DNA of 64,000 bases from GCA-016700035 sp964454845 (GCA_964454845.1 CAYVVS010000001.1:62001-126000), one strand, 5' to 3'; counted from the first letter of the stretch, positions 8,794 through 16,527 are shown. Notes: a model not told the origin generated them from the letters alone. Numbers and translations: made by a program.

Positions 8794-9339
8794 ATGCGTA
8801 AGAGAGAACGGTCAGAATCCCGGGCACCCGAGGCTCATGAAGATGAATACGTAGAGCCAGAAGTAATTTTTGTTGAGCGCCAATTTCCAATTGTGCTTCG
8901 CTGGCCTCTCATTTGGGGAATGGTATTTATCTTAGTGGGAATGGTGCCATGGTCTATTGCAACAGCAAATGTGTATGATTGGCAGCCATTAACTGTCAAT
9001 TGGATGTTAATTGTTGGATTAGCATTGTTGGCTTATTGGACGTATCATTTTGCCGGCTGGTATTTTACAGTGCTCATTCTTACAGATCAGGATATTACTT
9101 ATATAAAACAACGAGGGTTTTTTCACAGGAAAGTCTCAAGTTTGACCCTTAATAATATACAGAGTGTAAATCATGTGATCCCGGGCTTGCAGGCAGCACT
9201 CTTTAAGTTTGGCGATATTGAAATTGAGACGCTTTCAGGAAGTGGGCACATGCACTTAAAAAACTACTACAAGCCATCGCGTTTACAAGAAGAAATTTTG
9301 GACGCAATGGAGAATTATTCCTCGACTGTTGAGGCGTAA
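8794..9339 (+). CDS. Bacterial PH (bPH2/YdbS-like) domain membrane protein
   Basis: A 181-residue protein. After a charged N-terminus come two membrane helices (about residues 38-58 and 68-90). A bacterial PH domain follows: ILTDQDITYIKQRGFFHRKVSSLTLNNIQSV then GDIEIETLSGSG. This is the common two-helix plus bPH arrangement (PF03703); the family's role is unclear, but it is a membrane-anchored beta-sandwich domain. The ATG at 8794 is preferred over an upstream in-frame TTG because a -10 element sits directly before it. The PpiC-type gene follows 52 nt later. Confidence 0.8.
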   Translation: MRKRERSESRAPEAHEDEYVEPEVIFVERQFPIVLRWPLIWGMVFILVGMVPWSIATANVYDWQPLTVNWMLIVGLALLAYWTYHFAGWYFTVLILTDQDITYIKQRGFFHRKVSSLTLNNIQSVNHVIPGLQAALFKFGDIEIETLSGSGHMHLKNYYKPSRLQEEILDAMENYSSTVEA

Positions 9340-9391
9340 GTAGTGTATGATACATCTAATAGTAAGGAATTGGTGAGGAATAAGGAGAAAT

Positions 9392-10498
9392 ATGGCTGAT
9401 ACTGACAAGAAAAAAGCTGCCAAGCCAGCAGCTAAAAAGACACCTGCACGTTCGGACCGCTTAAAGAAGTTGGCTGGTAAAAAGACCACCGACGATGCTG
9501 CGTCTGCAAAAAAGACTGATAGCAAGCCTACAAAAGATACGAAAAAGCCATCTAAGTTCCAGGAAAAACTGACCAAGATTGGCGTAAAGACCAAGCCAAA
9601 TCACAAGCTTATCGTTATCGCTGGTGTCTCTGCCTTAGCGGCATTATTGGTTACGCTCGTTACGTTTGGTGTACTTATTTATAAGTATAAGAGTGAGGCC
9701 AAGCCAGTGCAGATTATGGCTAAAATCGTGCCATACCCAGTGCTTAGTGTAAACGGTAATCCGCTCTGGAACACTTCAACCTACGGAGAATATCTCTTCG
9801 AGCTTGCCAGTATTAAAAAGTTCTACACCTCGCAGGGTCAAGACCTGAACTCGGATGAGGGTAAGGCGCGCCTGGTAGAGCTTAAGCAAGAACTAATGAA
9901 GCAGCTAGAAGATAACCAGATTATCCGTCAGGAAGCTGCAAAAGAACGCATTACTGTATCTTCAAAAGAAGTTGACGAAGAGTACAACAAGCTTGTAGAA
10001 AACGCTGGTGGCCCAGACAAGGTAAAAGAGACTTTGCAGAACCTGTATGGCTGGACAATTGCTGACTTTAAAGAAAAAGTACGCTTTAGTCTGGTTCAGA
10101 AGAAATTGGCGGACAAGATTACCAATGATCCAAATCGTAACGGTACAGCTAAAGCGAAGGCCGAAGATCTTCTGAATCAAATTAAGGGAGGTGCTGACTT
10201 TGCTGAGCTCGCAAAGGCCAATAGTGAAGATAGCTCAGCGTCCAACGGCGGTGATCTAGGCTTTGTTGAAAAAGGGCAAACAGTTGCCGAGTTTGAAGAA
10301 GCTGCATTTGCGCTCGAACCAGGTCAGGTGAGCGGGATTGTAAAGACTCAGTATGGTTTTCATATCATCAAGGCTACAGAAAAGCAGGATGATAAGGTAA
10401 AGGTTTCTCATATTCTTATCAAGGGAGTAGACCTCGAAAGTTGGCTCACTGAGCAGCGTGATAAAGCTAAGCTTTCGCGTTATCTTAAATTAAACTAG
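9392..10498 (+). CDS. Parvulin-type peptidyl-prolyl isomerase (PrsA/SurA-like)
   Basis: The 368-residue protein has a Lys/Ala-rich cytoplasmic N-terminus of about 65 residues, a single membrane helix (HKLIVIAGVSALAALLVTLV), a SurA-N-like helical region, and a parvulin domain at about 245-335 (FAELAKANSEDSSASNGGDLG ... GFHIIKATEK). The next segment, VKVSHILIKGV, is the first strand of a second parvulin domain that stops after about 30 residues. Likely role: a membrane-anchored extracytoplasmic foldase for surface or pilin proteins. A strong Shine-Dalgarno (AAGGAG) precedes the ATG. Two membrane/pilin-like genes follow in the same operon. Confidence 0.9.
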   Translation: MADTDKKKAAKPAAKKTPARSDRLKKLAGKKTTDDAASAKKTDSKPTKDTKKPSKFQEKLTKIGVKTKPNHKLIVIAGVSALAALLVTLVTFGVLIYKYKSEAKPVQIMAKIVPYPVLSVNGNPLWNTSTYGEYLFELASIKKFYTSQGQDLNSDEGKARLVELKQELMKQLEDNQIIRQEAAKERITVSSKEVDEEYNKLVENAGGPDKVKETLQNLYGWTIADFKEKVRFSLVQKKLADKITNDPNRNGTAKAKAEDLLNQIKGGADFAELAKANSEDSSASNGGDLGFVEKGQTVAEFEEAAFALEPGQVSGIVKTQYGFHIIKATEKQDDKVKVSHILIKGVDLESWLTEQRDKAKLSRYLKLN

Positions 10499-10507
10499 GA
10501 GTAGCGG

Positions 10508-11314
10508 GTGCCAGAATCGACACCAGAACAGTCAGGGGGAAATACACAGCATCAACCTGGCAGTGAGGGTGTTGGCACATTCGATTCACCAGCCGCACCT
10601 ACAAGCACGGTGCCTACTGACCGCAAGATGGTGCATCCATCTGAAGAGATTCAAGCAGAAGTTCGAGCACATCCAGAGCGTATGCCAGCAGCGGCACCTC
10701 CAGCCCCAAGGCCGCTCGAGCCAGCCGTACCAGATGTGTTTAAGAATCCACCAGCAGATATGGTTACGCCAGAAGTTTCTTCAACCGTACCAGCCGATCC
10801 GGTTGTCGCGCCTGTTGCTATAGCAAGTCGGCCGAGTGGTCGTTGGCAGGCTTTTTGGTTTGCAATTAGTGCCCTCACGCTATGGATGGCAACCGCTGCC
10901 ACTAGCCTTGTAACGCGTCAAGGAACATTGCGCAAAATGTTGATTGGCGTCACTGGGCAGGCTGACACCGAGTTGTTTGGTACCCAGGTGGATGTCTTCA
11001 TTGCTCAGGCCGGCTTGGCTCTGATGCTGGTAGCAATTCCAGTGTTCATTGTCTCTACTATTCTTGTCGACCGCTACAAAAACGCTCATCCAGATTTTGA
11101 TACGACAGGTATGAAGAAAATTGCTTACTTTTTTATGGTGCTCGCGGTTTTGAGTATTGTCGGTTCCTTATCTACCGAAATTTATCTCTTAGTTTCAAAC
11201 AATATGTATAAGGAAAATGCCCTGACTATTGCGGCCCCAATAGCAGAGGTGTTCTTTGCGGGTGCATACATCTTTTGGCTTTACACGACCGTTTCGGAGG
11301 ACAGAAAGTCATGA
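10508..11314 (+). CDS. Multi-helix membrane protein with Pro/Ala-rich N-terminus
   Basis: A 268-residue protein starting at GTG, 9 nt after the parvulin stop, with GGAGTAGCGG upstream. Residues 1-112 are a low-complexity Pro/Ala/Ser-rich tail without membrane segments. Four hydrophobic helices follow at about 115-135, 160-185, 205-225 and 240-260. No family is recognised. The flexible tail and its position between a foldase and a pilin-like gene suggest an envelope assembly role, but that is inference. Its stop overlaps the next start (ATGA). Confidence 0.7.
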   Translation: MPESTPEQSGGNTQHQPGSEGVGTFDSPAAPTSTVPTDRKMVHPSEEIQAEVRAHPERMPAAAPPAPRPLEPAVPDVFKNPPADMVTPEVSSTVPADPVVAPVAIASRPSGRWQAFWFAISALTLWMATAATSLVTRQGTLRKMLIGVTGQADTELFGTQVDVFIAQAGLALMLVAIPVFIVSTILVDRYKNAHPDFDTTGMKKIAYFFMVLAVLSIVGSLSTEIYLLVSNNMYKENALTIAAPIAEVFFAGAYIFWLYTTVSEDRKS

Positions 11315-11958
11315 AAATGCCGCGCTCAACTCACACTGTAATTACCCTCATCATCGCCACACTGCTATCTGGGCTCTTTGCGATAGGCTATTTCAGTCTG
11401 GTAAACCCAAATGACAAACAGGCGCTTAAGTATGATCAGCAGCGTGAGGATGACTTTGAAAAACTTCAAACAGGAATTCAGAGCTACTACACAAAGAAGG
11501 ATAAGCTGCCAGAAAGCCTAGAAGCGTTAAAAGAAGAAGTTGAGCGCGATGCCGATGCTCGCAGCGGTGATAGCTTGGATGCCTTAACTGGTCTCTTGGC
11601 GTATCAGTCAGTACCACAGCGCGATCCATACTCCAACCGGCCGTATACGTATAAGTTTGAAAATGCGTCTGCCACCAAGTATCAGTTGTGCACGAACTTC
11701 TTTAAGGAGAATAAGGGCGATGACGATGCAGTAGATAAGGGCAGTAGCGCTACCGTTAAGCACGGTTCTGGCAATCAGTGTGTTGATTTTGAAGTAAAAA
11801 AGAAGACCACTCGAACCAATAGTACTTATTATAAATCTACGCCAACATCTCCTGGCTCTAGCGATGAGCTCACTGCAGAAGAACAGCAACAGCTGTTAGA
11901 TGATCTAGATGCTCAGTTAGAAGCCGAAAAAAAGAATTCTAGCTCCACGCAAAATTAA
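11311..11958 (+). CDS. Pilin-like/exported membrane-anchored protein
   Basis: The 215-residue protein starts in the ATGA overlap (MKMPRSTHTVITLII). One N-terminal helix (about 8-30) is followed by a long alpha-helical spine (KYDQQREDDFEKLQTGIQSYYTKKDKLPESLEALK). Then comes DPYSNRPYTYKF, which resembles the 'DPW..PY.Y' signature of type II pseudopilins and T4P-like proteins. Two Cys residues may form a disulfide. The C-terminus is a Ser/Glu/Gln-rich tail. A classical prepilin site (GFTLIE) is absent, so it may be a pilin-derived periplasmic protein rather than a fibre subunit. Confidence 0.65.
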   Translation: MKMPRSTHTVITLIIATLLSGLFAIGYFSLVNPNDKQALKYDQQREDDFEKLQTGIQSYYTKKDKLPESLEALKEEVERDADARSGDSLDALTGLLAYQSVPQRDPYSNRPYTYKFENASATKYQLCTNFFKENKGDDDAVDKGSSATVKHGSGNQCVDFEVKKKTTRTNSTYYKSTPTSPGSSDELTAEEQQQLLDDLDAQLEAEKKNSSSTQN

Positions 11959-11983
11959 CCCCTCCTCAACTCTGAGAAGGGGG
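11945..11983. terminator. Convergent terminator
   Basis: The imperfect 10-bp stem CCCCTCCTCA / TGAGAAGGGG lies between the pilin-like and HD genes. The T-rich side is on the minus strand, so it mainly serves the HD gene. Confidence 0.6.
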
Positions 11984-11988
11984 AGTGC

Positions 11989-12606
11989 CTAGCATTTGGT
12001 CAGTTCACGCTGCAAATTAGTGCGCGCGAGGTGCTCAAACCAGGCATAGAGTTCATCTGTGCGATAGATGCGGGGCTGGTTGAGCATGTGCTGAATGAAG
12101 AGTCTACGCTCACGCTTCCACGCTTCTTCAGAAAGGTTCAATTCCTTCCAGATTTTGCGCGTGTTGGCGTCGTAGTCTTGCGGGTCGAGCGCCAATGCAA
12201 GCAAATCGATGTCTCGCACCCGATTATCGCCCTCAGAGTATGGACTGGCCTTCTTTACGTGATATTGGGTCGCAAAAATGTGATTCCCGGCTTCGATCAG
12301 CTCCTGGTTGGTGAAGATTCCGCGTAGCAGAGCTGTCATTTGCCAGGCGCTTTGGGCTTCGTTCTCGGTGCTACCTGGAATGTAGACCAGGTCATGAAAC
12401 CAGATGGCCAGAATTTCTAGCTCACTGGCGCTGGGGAAGTACCGCTCCATGTCATCGAGCATCTGGCAGATATGGTCGAGTGTATGGTACTGACGGTGAC
12501 GCTGACCGTAATGATCTACGATTACGCGGTACACCCACAGAGCTCGATCCAAGCTGGTGCGATGGCCGATAAAATCCACCCAGCGCTGCATCATAGGGTC
12601 TCTCAT
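11989..12606 (-). CDS. HD-superfamily metal-dependent hydrolase
   Basis: The 205-residue protein has the HD-type pattern YHTLDHICQMLDDM ... LAIWFHDLVYIPGSTENEAQSA: a first His, then HD, then ENE and a late Asp in RVRDIDLLALALDP. This matches the predicted 'metal-dependent HD phosphohydrolase' family (COG4339), a soluble protein of similar length and unknown substrate. The start is supported by AAGGAGG placed 6 nt before the ATG. It diverges from the TrmB-type regulator. Confidence 0.85.
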   Translation of the reverse strand: MRDPMMQRWVDFIGHRTSLDRALWVYRVIVDHYGQRHRQYHTLDHICQMLDDMERYFPSASELEILAIWFHDLVYIPGSTENEAQSAWQMTALLRGIFTNQELIEAGNHIFATQYHVKKASPYSEGDNRVRDIDLLALALDPQDYDANTRKIWKELNLSEEAWKRERRLFIQHMLNQPRIYRTDELYAWFEHLARTNLQRELTKC

Positions 12607-12672
12607 TGTTGCCTCCTTGTTTTATAAGGTACATCATCATAATATTCCCCTTTTCAGATGTAGTTAAGTGTG

Positions 12673-12678
12673 TATAAT
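12673..12678 (+). promoter_or_regulatory. -10 element of the TrmB-type gene
   Basis: A perfect TATAAT about 37 nt before the ATG, with the Shine-Dalgarno AAGGAAGAG in the leader. The -35 region is weak (TTTTCA). Confidence 0.5.
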
Positions 12679-12714
12679 AATGATTAGACAACAGATAAGG
12701 AAGAGTAAATAACC

Positions 12715-13476
12715 ATGTTGGATGTCAGAAGCTTACTTGCGCAACTGCAACTTGCCGAAGCCGAGATTGACGTGTATTTAGTGATGCTTAAAGGAGCTAG
12801 CTCGGCTCGGGAAGTGATAAATTCTACAAATCGCAGTCGGCCGACCGTGTATTACGCTTTGTCTGCGCTCGAAAGACGTGGCCTTATAACTAAGCAGGGC
12901 AACTCCGAAGAGTATCGTTTTCAGGTTGAGCCTCTCAGCCGACTTAAGACAATCCTGCAGGAGCAGGAGGATTCTTTAGAGACTGCGAAATCCCAGCTTG
13001 AAGAATTTATGCAGTTGCATCAGGAGCGCCAGCCGGGTGATCATCGACCTCAGATTGCTTTCTATGAAGGCCTGCAAGCTGTAAAGAGTATTATTATGGA
13101 ATCGCTCTATTGCCACAGCCGTAAAATTGACTCACTTGTGCCTTCTGATAACTTTTTCTGGCAGCTTGGGCCGGATTTTGTGGAGCATTATGTAGAGCTG
13201 CGCCACACACTTGGTATCACTACGCGCAATCTGTGGGGTAAGAGTGTGCCGCGCGAGAGTATCGAAAAATACTATCAAAAAGCTCAGCTCCGACTTTTAC
13301 CAGATGGAATGGGTGATCAATTTCGGACTACGATTTTTATGTACGATGACGCCGTGCTATATGTATCGTCGCTCGCAAGTGGCTACGCTTTAGTAGTGCG
13401 CTCTCGGGAGCATAGCGAGATGATGCGGGTGTTTTACGATACACTGTGGGGTCTGGGTAAAAATATCGAATTATAA
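12715..13476 (+). CDS. TrmB-family transcriptional regulator
   Basis: A 253-residue protein. Its N-terminal winged helix LAQLQLAEAEIDVYLVMLKG ... RSRPTVYYALSALERRGLI matches the TrmB HTH domain. A coiled linker (residues 75-100) and a TrmB-type sensor region with FYEGLQAVKSII follow. TrmB-like proteins bind sugars or other ligands and control transport or metabolism genes. No sugar transporter is adjacent, and the nearest candidate target is the divergent HD gene. A leader with a Shine-Dalgarno is present. Confidence 0.85.
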   Translation: MLDVRSLLAQLQLAEAEIDVYLVMLKGASSAREVINSTNRSRPTVYYALSALERRGLITKQGNSEEYRFQVEPLSRLKTILQEQEDSLETAKSQLEEFMQLHQERQPGDHRPQIAFYEGLQAVKSIIMESLYCHSRKIDSLVPSDNFFWQLGPDFVEHYVELRHTLGITTRNLWGKSVPRESIEKYYQKAQLRLLPDGMGDQFRTTIFMYDDAVLYVSSLASGYALVVRSREHSEMMRVFYDTLWGLGKNIEL

Positions 13477-13480
13477 AAAT

Positions 13481-13511
13481 CTCCCCTCATGCCCTAGAGG
13501 CAAGAGAGGAG
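13481..13511 (-). terminator. Terminator between the HAD-like and TrmB genes
   Basis: The imperfect stem CTCCCCTCATGCC / GGCAAGAGAGGAG is followed on the minus strand by a T-run. It ends the leftward HAD-like gene and may also terminate the TrmB gene. Confidence 0.7.
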
Positions 13512-13584
13512 TGGTTTCATGTCGCGGTCAGCTCGGTCGCAAGACGTTACTTACCTATATGAGGTTAATTGTTGGGTCTGCAGG

Positions 13585-14103
13585 CTAGCTGGGGCGACTA
13601 ATCCCGAGCCGCCGCATTTTACGACGCTCCCGTCGCCTCCTGCCGACAACCAACTCGAGGAACAAGTCCTTGCCGAGTGGTGCGACCAGAATGGTCGTCA
13701 TCCCCAGATTGTTGGCCGGGCTTGTGTCGTACTCGAGCTTGTCGCCAACCATTGCGGTTTCCTCGGGGCCTGAGTCCATCACCTCAAGGATGCGGCGAAA
13801 GAAGTCAGGATGTGGCTTTTTGCGAAGCCCGTTCTTCGGTTGAACGACTCTGCCCTCGAAGGGCCTGACCATCGAGCTGAAGTCCCTGCTGCTATTGGTA
13901 GCAAAGCAGATGCGAAGTCCGCTTTGGTGTAGACCGATGAGAAAAACTTCGGTTTTGTCGTCGAGCGTATCGCAGCCGATAAGCCCCAGGGTGTTCTCGA
14001 TATCGAAGGCGATTACGTTGATACCTCGCTCACGTAGGGCATTAATATCGATGTCAAACACCGTTCGGACGATGAAGTCTGGCCTGAGAGTCAGTAGTCC
14101 CAT
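13585..14103 (-). CDS. HAD-like phosphatase domain protein (YqeG-like)
   Basis: The 172-residue protein aligns by eye with YqeG-type HAD phosphatases: motif I FDIENTLG, motif II FATNSS, motif III Lys in LRKKPHPDFF, and motif IV VGDKLEYDTSPANN. Motif I reads D-x-E instead of the usual D-x-D, replacing the general acid/base Asp by Glu. The C-terminus is very basic (RRRRERRKMRR), perhaps for nucleic-acid or membrane contact. It has its own promoter, a leader with a small hairpin, a GAGGAG Shine-Dalgarno and its own terminator. First gene of the cassette array. Confidence 0.75.
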   Translation of the reverse strand: MGLLTLRPDFIVRTVFDIDINALRERGINVIAFDIENTLGLIGCDTLDDKTEVFLIGLHQSGLRICFATNSSRDFSSMVRPFEGRVVQPKNGLRKKPHPDFFRRILEVMDSGPEETAMVGDKLEYDTSPANNLGMTTILVAPLGKDLFLELVVGRRRRERRKMRRLGISRPS

Positions 14104-14183
14104 TGCAATCTCCTCGGTTCGAACCCGATTGTTATGGGTGCGACTGCGATTTCTCGCAGATGTCCGCGGTGGACAATTTTACA

Positions 14184-14212
14184 AATATGACATAAAAACT
14201 AAAAAAAATCAA
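14184..14212 (-). promoter_or_regulatory. Promoter of the HAD-like cassette
   Basis: On the minus strand TTGATT and CATATT are separated by 17 nt. The -35 overlaps the T-run of the preceding terminator. Confidence 0.65.
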
Positions 14213-14219
14213 TAAAAAT

Positions 14220-14243
14220 ACCGCTCTCCCTCGAGAGAGCGGT
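14220..14243 (-). terminator. Terminator of the 14.25-15.06 kb gene pair
   Basis: The 9-bp stem ACCGCTCTC / GAGAGCGGT is followed on the minus strand by ATTTTTATT, which merges into the next -35. Confidence 0.85.
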
Positions 14244-14248
14244 GGGGT

Positions 14249-14452
14249 TTACCAGATCCATTGACAGAGTTTGATTGCCCCGAAGACAACCAGCCCGCTT
14301 ACTACAAGGATGATGGTGGCGACGCCGATACAACCCAGTACTTCCTCGTGTTCATCAGCCGCTTCCTGGGCTTCTTTCGACCCCGATGCGCGGGCAATGA
14401 AGTACCACGATGGGTTGGCGTACATCATTGTTTTCCACCAAGATTTATCCAT
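14249..14452 (-). CDS. Small single-helix membrane protein
   Basis: A 67-residue protein. A polar, Trp-rich N-terminus (MDKSWWKTMMYANPSWYF) and an acidic middle are followed by one C-terminal membrane helix (VATIILVVSGLVVFGAIKL), which gives a tail-anchored layout. Its start is 6 nt after the stop of the upstream 199-residue gene, so the two are co-transcribed and probably act together. No family is recognised. The terminator lies 6 nt past the stop. Confidence 0.65.
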   Translation of the reverse strand: MDKSWWKTMMYANPSWYFIARASGSKEAQEAADEHEEVLGCIGVATIILVVSGLVVFGAIKLCQWIW

Positions 14453-14458
14453 AGCGAC

Positions 14459-15058
14459 TCAGCCTTCCTCGACCAAGACCGTGCGGTCCCAGTCCCAGGT
14501 GTTGCTATGCCAACGGCGCGGTCTGTCTTGCTCGACATGGATTTTGATCCACGGGCGGCCCGGATGGTCGGTGTCACGCATGGCTGGCTCCACCGAGAAG
14601 CCCGAAACGGTAGCTGTGGCTCGTCCGGTGTATGCTTGGCCGGCATGTTTGACGCGATCACCTATGACGACGGTCTTATTCATTGTTACCTCTGCCCGTC
14701 GGATGTTTTCCGGGTCGGGGTACTTCATGGCTAGCTCAGCCACAAGCTGATCGCCAACCATTTTGCCCTCGAACACCCAGGGTGCGCGGAGATCTCCTTC
14801 GGAGGGGAAGATTTCGCAGGTTCCTTCTTGGAACGCGTACCCATCTCGAGGGGTAAGTACCACACTGGCTTGAATGCTGCAGGGCGCCCCATAAGGGAGC
14901 AGGGCAATATGAACGATTGTGGGCTGGTCGCCCCCATCGAACATCTCCATGTGGAGGGGGATGCCCTTGAACTCCTTGGGGATGGTGGGAGTTTGGAGGC
15001 AGGCCTTCGCTAGCTCCACGGCGAACGTCCTGGTGTGATTAATCCGTGTTCTTGTCAT
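14459..15058 (-). CDS. Hypothetical soluble protein of the cassette array
   Basis: A 199-residue protein without membrane segments, mostly predicted beta (for example IVHIALLPYGAPCSIQASVVL, ATATVSGFSV), with many Trp and Arg at the C-terminus (WIKIHVEQDRPRRW). I do not recognise a family. It has its own promoter (TTGACT, 17 nt, TATTGT), a leader with GGAAGGA before the ATG, and a downstream membrane-anchor gene in the same transcript. Its G+C-rich codons differ from the window's housekeeping genes, which suggests acquisition or unusually high expression. Confidence 0.65.
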   Translation of the reverse strand: MTRTRINHTRTFAVELAKACLQTPTIPKEFKGIPLHMEMFDGGDQPTIVHIALLPYGAPCSIQASVVLTPRDGYAFQEGTCEIFPSEGDLRAPWVFEGKMVGDQLVAELAMKYPDPENIRRAEVTMNKTVVIGDRVKHAGQAYTGRATATVSGFSVEPAMRDTDHPGRPWIKIHVEQDRPRRWHSNTWDWDRTVLVEEG

Positions 15059-15129
15059 GGTGCGAATATCCTTCCATTTGGGAGAGGACCTATTTCTAGG
15101 TGTTAGACATCTGGCCTAAACTTGTGAAT

Positions 15130-15158
15130 ACAATACAATAAAAATGCTATTTAGTCAA
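15130..15158 (-). promoter_or_regulatory. Promoter of the 199-residue cassette gene
   Basis: TTGACT, a 17-nt spacer and TATTGT on the minus strand. The -35 directly follows the T-run of the previous terminator. Confidence 0.75.
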
Positions 15159-15163
15159 TAAAA

Positions 15164-15191
15164 CGCCACTCTCCCAAGAGGGAAAGTGGCG
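15164..15191 (-). terminator. Terminator of the 161-residue cassette gene
   Basis: A 12-bp stem (one mismatch) CGCCACTTTCCC / GGGAGAGTGGCG on the minus strand is followed by TTTTATT, which becomes the next -35. Confidence 0.85.
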
Positions 15192-15198
15192 ATGCGAA

Positions 15199-15684
15199 TC
15201 AAGCGCTCATCGGATCGGTCCACACGGGGGTGTGGTTGTTGGCGTCCTGAACCTCAAAGGCTTCCATTAGGGCGAGCGTGTTGCGCCCCCAGATGGTGGA
15301 AGAGTCGAGCTCCTCAAGGTAGGCCGAGTGGTTGCGCACACCGGCTTGGGTTTCTGCCGTCAGCTTGGCATGAGTCTTGAGGATGTCCTGGATGATGAGC
15401 TGGATGGCCTCCTTTTGCGACAAGTCGCAATCCTCTGCAAAACGCTTGCACATTATCAGATACCTCACATAGGGAGAGCTCATGCTCTCGACGAATGATT
15501 CGTCGGTCGGCTTCGAAGTGTCGTCCCCGTTATGGGCTGCGAAAGCAGTGAGGTTCCAGGTGATGGCGCCGAGGCTCTTCGGGCTCACTTCTGGCGTGCG
15601 GAATCCCAGGGGATGCCAGAAGCCACGAAGGTCGAACTGAGTAATGACGATGGCTCGATCGATGTTGGCTTTCAGGAAGGGCAT
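15199..15684 (-). CDS. Hypothetical helical protein of the cassette array
   Basis: A 161-residue protein starting MPFLKANIDRAIVI. An upstream in-frame ATG lies inside the promoter, and AGAGGA sits 6 nt before this start, so the shorter form is right. The content is mainly helical (MCKRFAEDCDLSQKEAIQLI, DILKTHAKLTAETQAGV), with no membrane segment and two Cys. No family is recognised. It is a single-gene transcription unit with its own promoter and a terminator 7 nt past the stop. Confidence 0.65.
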   Translation of the reverse strand: MPFLKANIDRAIVITQFDLRGFWHPLGFRTPEVSPKSLGAITWNLTAFAAHNGDDTSKPTDESFVESMSSPYVRYLIMCKRFAEDCDLSQKEAIQLIIQDILKTHAKLTAETQAGVRNHSAYLEELDSSTIWGRNTLALMEAFEVQDANNHTPVWTDPMSA

Positions 15685-15737
15685 AACAATTCCTCTTGTT
15701 GGATGGTACGAGTCACATAGTGTGGCTAAGTGCATGT

Positions 15738-15766
15738 ATAATGTCATAAAAATAACAATAAGTCAA
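15738..15766 (-). promoter_or_regulatory. Promoter of the 161-residue cassette gene
   Basis: TTGACT, a 17-nt spacer and CATTAT on the minus strand, preceded by a T-run like those at the other cassette junctions. The leader is about 45 nt with a Shine-Dalgarno. Confidence 0.75.
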
Positions 15767-15844
15767 TAAAAAAGACTCTGGAATGAGTGCTTTGCCGAGC
15801 ATTAGTGTTGGGGCCTCAAGCCTACTCTGTCTTTATATGTGAAA

Positions 15845-15894
15845 GCCCCCGGCTTCCGCGTCCACCTAGTAAGGTGAAGGGAAGCTCTGGGAGC
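15845..15894 (-). terminator. Long hairpin after the 97-residue cassette gene
   Basis: On the minus strand three nested arms pair: GCTCCC/GGGGGC, CTTCC/GGAAG and CACCT/AGGTG. It starts 6 nt past the stop. The T-run is poor, so it may be a processing or stability structure rather than a classical terminator. Confidence 0.5.
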
Positions 15895-15900
15895 TGTTGG

Positions 15901-16194
15901 TCACGCGTCGTCGATATGGACGAGTCCGGTAAGGATCTCACCGTGCTCAGGGAGTCGACCGGGTGTGGGGTAGTTAGCGAGGAACGAGTCGGCGTTGAGG
16001 ATGGTCAGAGGACTGACCGGGCAGTCGTAGCCAGCACGGATCTCGATGGTGTCACCGCGGAGTGCGACGGGGTAGTGGTCCGTTCCGGGGACGTTCCGAG
16101 CAAGGAGATCGGAGATCCAGGCTGCCTCGGGGGCGCCCATGGGATCGTCAGTCTCCATTCCCCAGACCAGGATGAGGTTGTGGTCGTCGGCCAT
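15901..16194 (-). CDS. Hypothetical small acidic protein of the cassette array
   Basis: A 97-residue acidic protein (MADDHNLILVWGMETDD...) with no membrane segment, one Cys and many Asp/Glu/Pro. It is not recognised. Its promoter is the best in the window (TTGACA, 17 nt, TATTAT). The roughly 60-nt leader contains two hairpins before the AAAGG Shine-Dalgarno, which suggests high expression and a stabilised or regulated mRNA. It is the right-most member of the array. Confidence 0.65.
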   Translation of the reverse strand: MADDHNLILVWGMETDDPMGAPEAAWISDLLARNVPGTDHYPVALRGDTIEIRAGYDCPVSPLTILNADSFLANYPTPGRLPEHGEILTGLVHIDDA

Positions 16195-16213
16195 CGCAGG
16201 CCTTTCTGTTCAG

Positions 16214-16252
16214 GAGAGACGAGTCTCTCGGGGAAAATCTCAGATGAGAGAT
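16214..16252 (-). promoter_or_regulatory. Double hairpin in the 5' leader of the 97-residue gene
   Basis: Two short stems, ATCTC/GAGAT and GAGAGAC/GTCTCTC, lie between the predicted transcription start and the Shine-Dalgarno. Confidence 0.45.
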
Positions 16253-16258
16253 GCCTTC

Positions 16259-16287
16259 ATAATAGCATAAATATTATAATTTGTCAA
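16259..16287 (-). promoter_or_regulatory. Near-consensus sigma-70 promoter
   Basis: TTGACA, a 17-nt spacer and TATTAT on the minus strand, reading into the 97-residue gene. Confidence 0.8.
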
Positions 16288-16527
16288 TATTAACTATAGT
16301 TATAACTTAAGTAAAATGGCGGGAGCTAGTTCGAACATTGAGAACCGACGCAGCAGGGTATGAAGACTTTGAGTTTGACAATCTCTTTGATTCAATTCAA
16401 GAACACGAGCCAACCTTAATGATAGGGGGCTAAGCCTTATTCTAGCTAGCTTATAATCCCGACAATGGTAACGAATACGGCTTGATGTATTCTTGGTGAG
16501 TTGGATTTACTAAAGTGCGCATAGCAA
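16288..16527. other. Gene-free junction between cassette array and element
   Basis: About 240 nt with no credible gene. Positions 16317-16336 (TGGCGGG ... TTCGAAC) resemble the 3' end of tRNA-Asp at 25755-25778 with 4 nt fewer between the two blocks. This is the only candidate left attachment site I could find. Confidence 0.35.

Noticed and set aside
13519..16293. Plus-strand frames of 60-170 codons across the cassette array
   Set aside because: They are shadows caused by the G+C-rich minus-strand genes; promoters, Shine-Dalgarno sites and terminators all point leftward.
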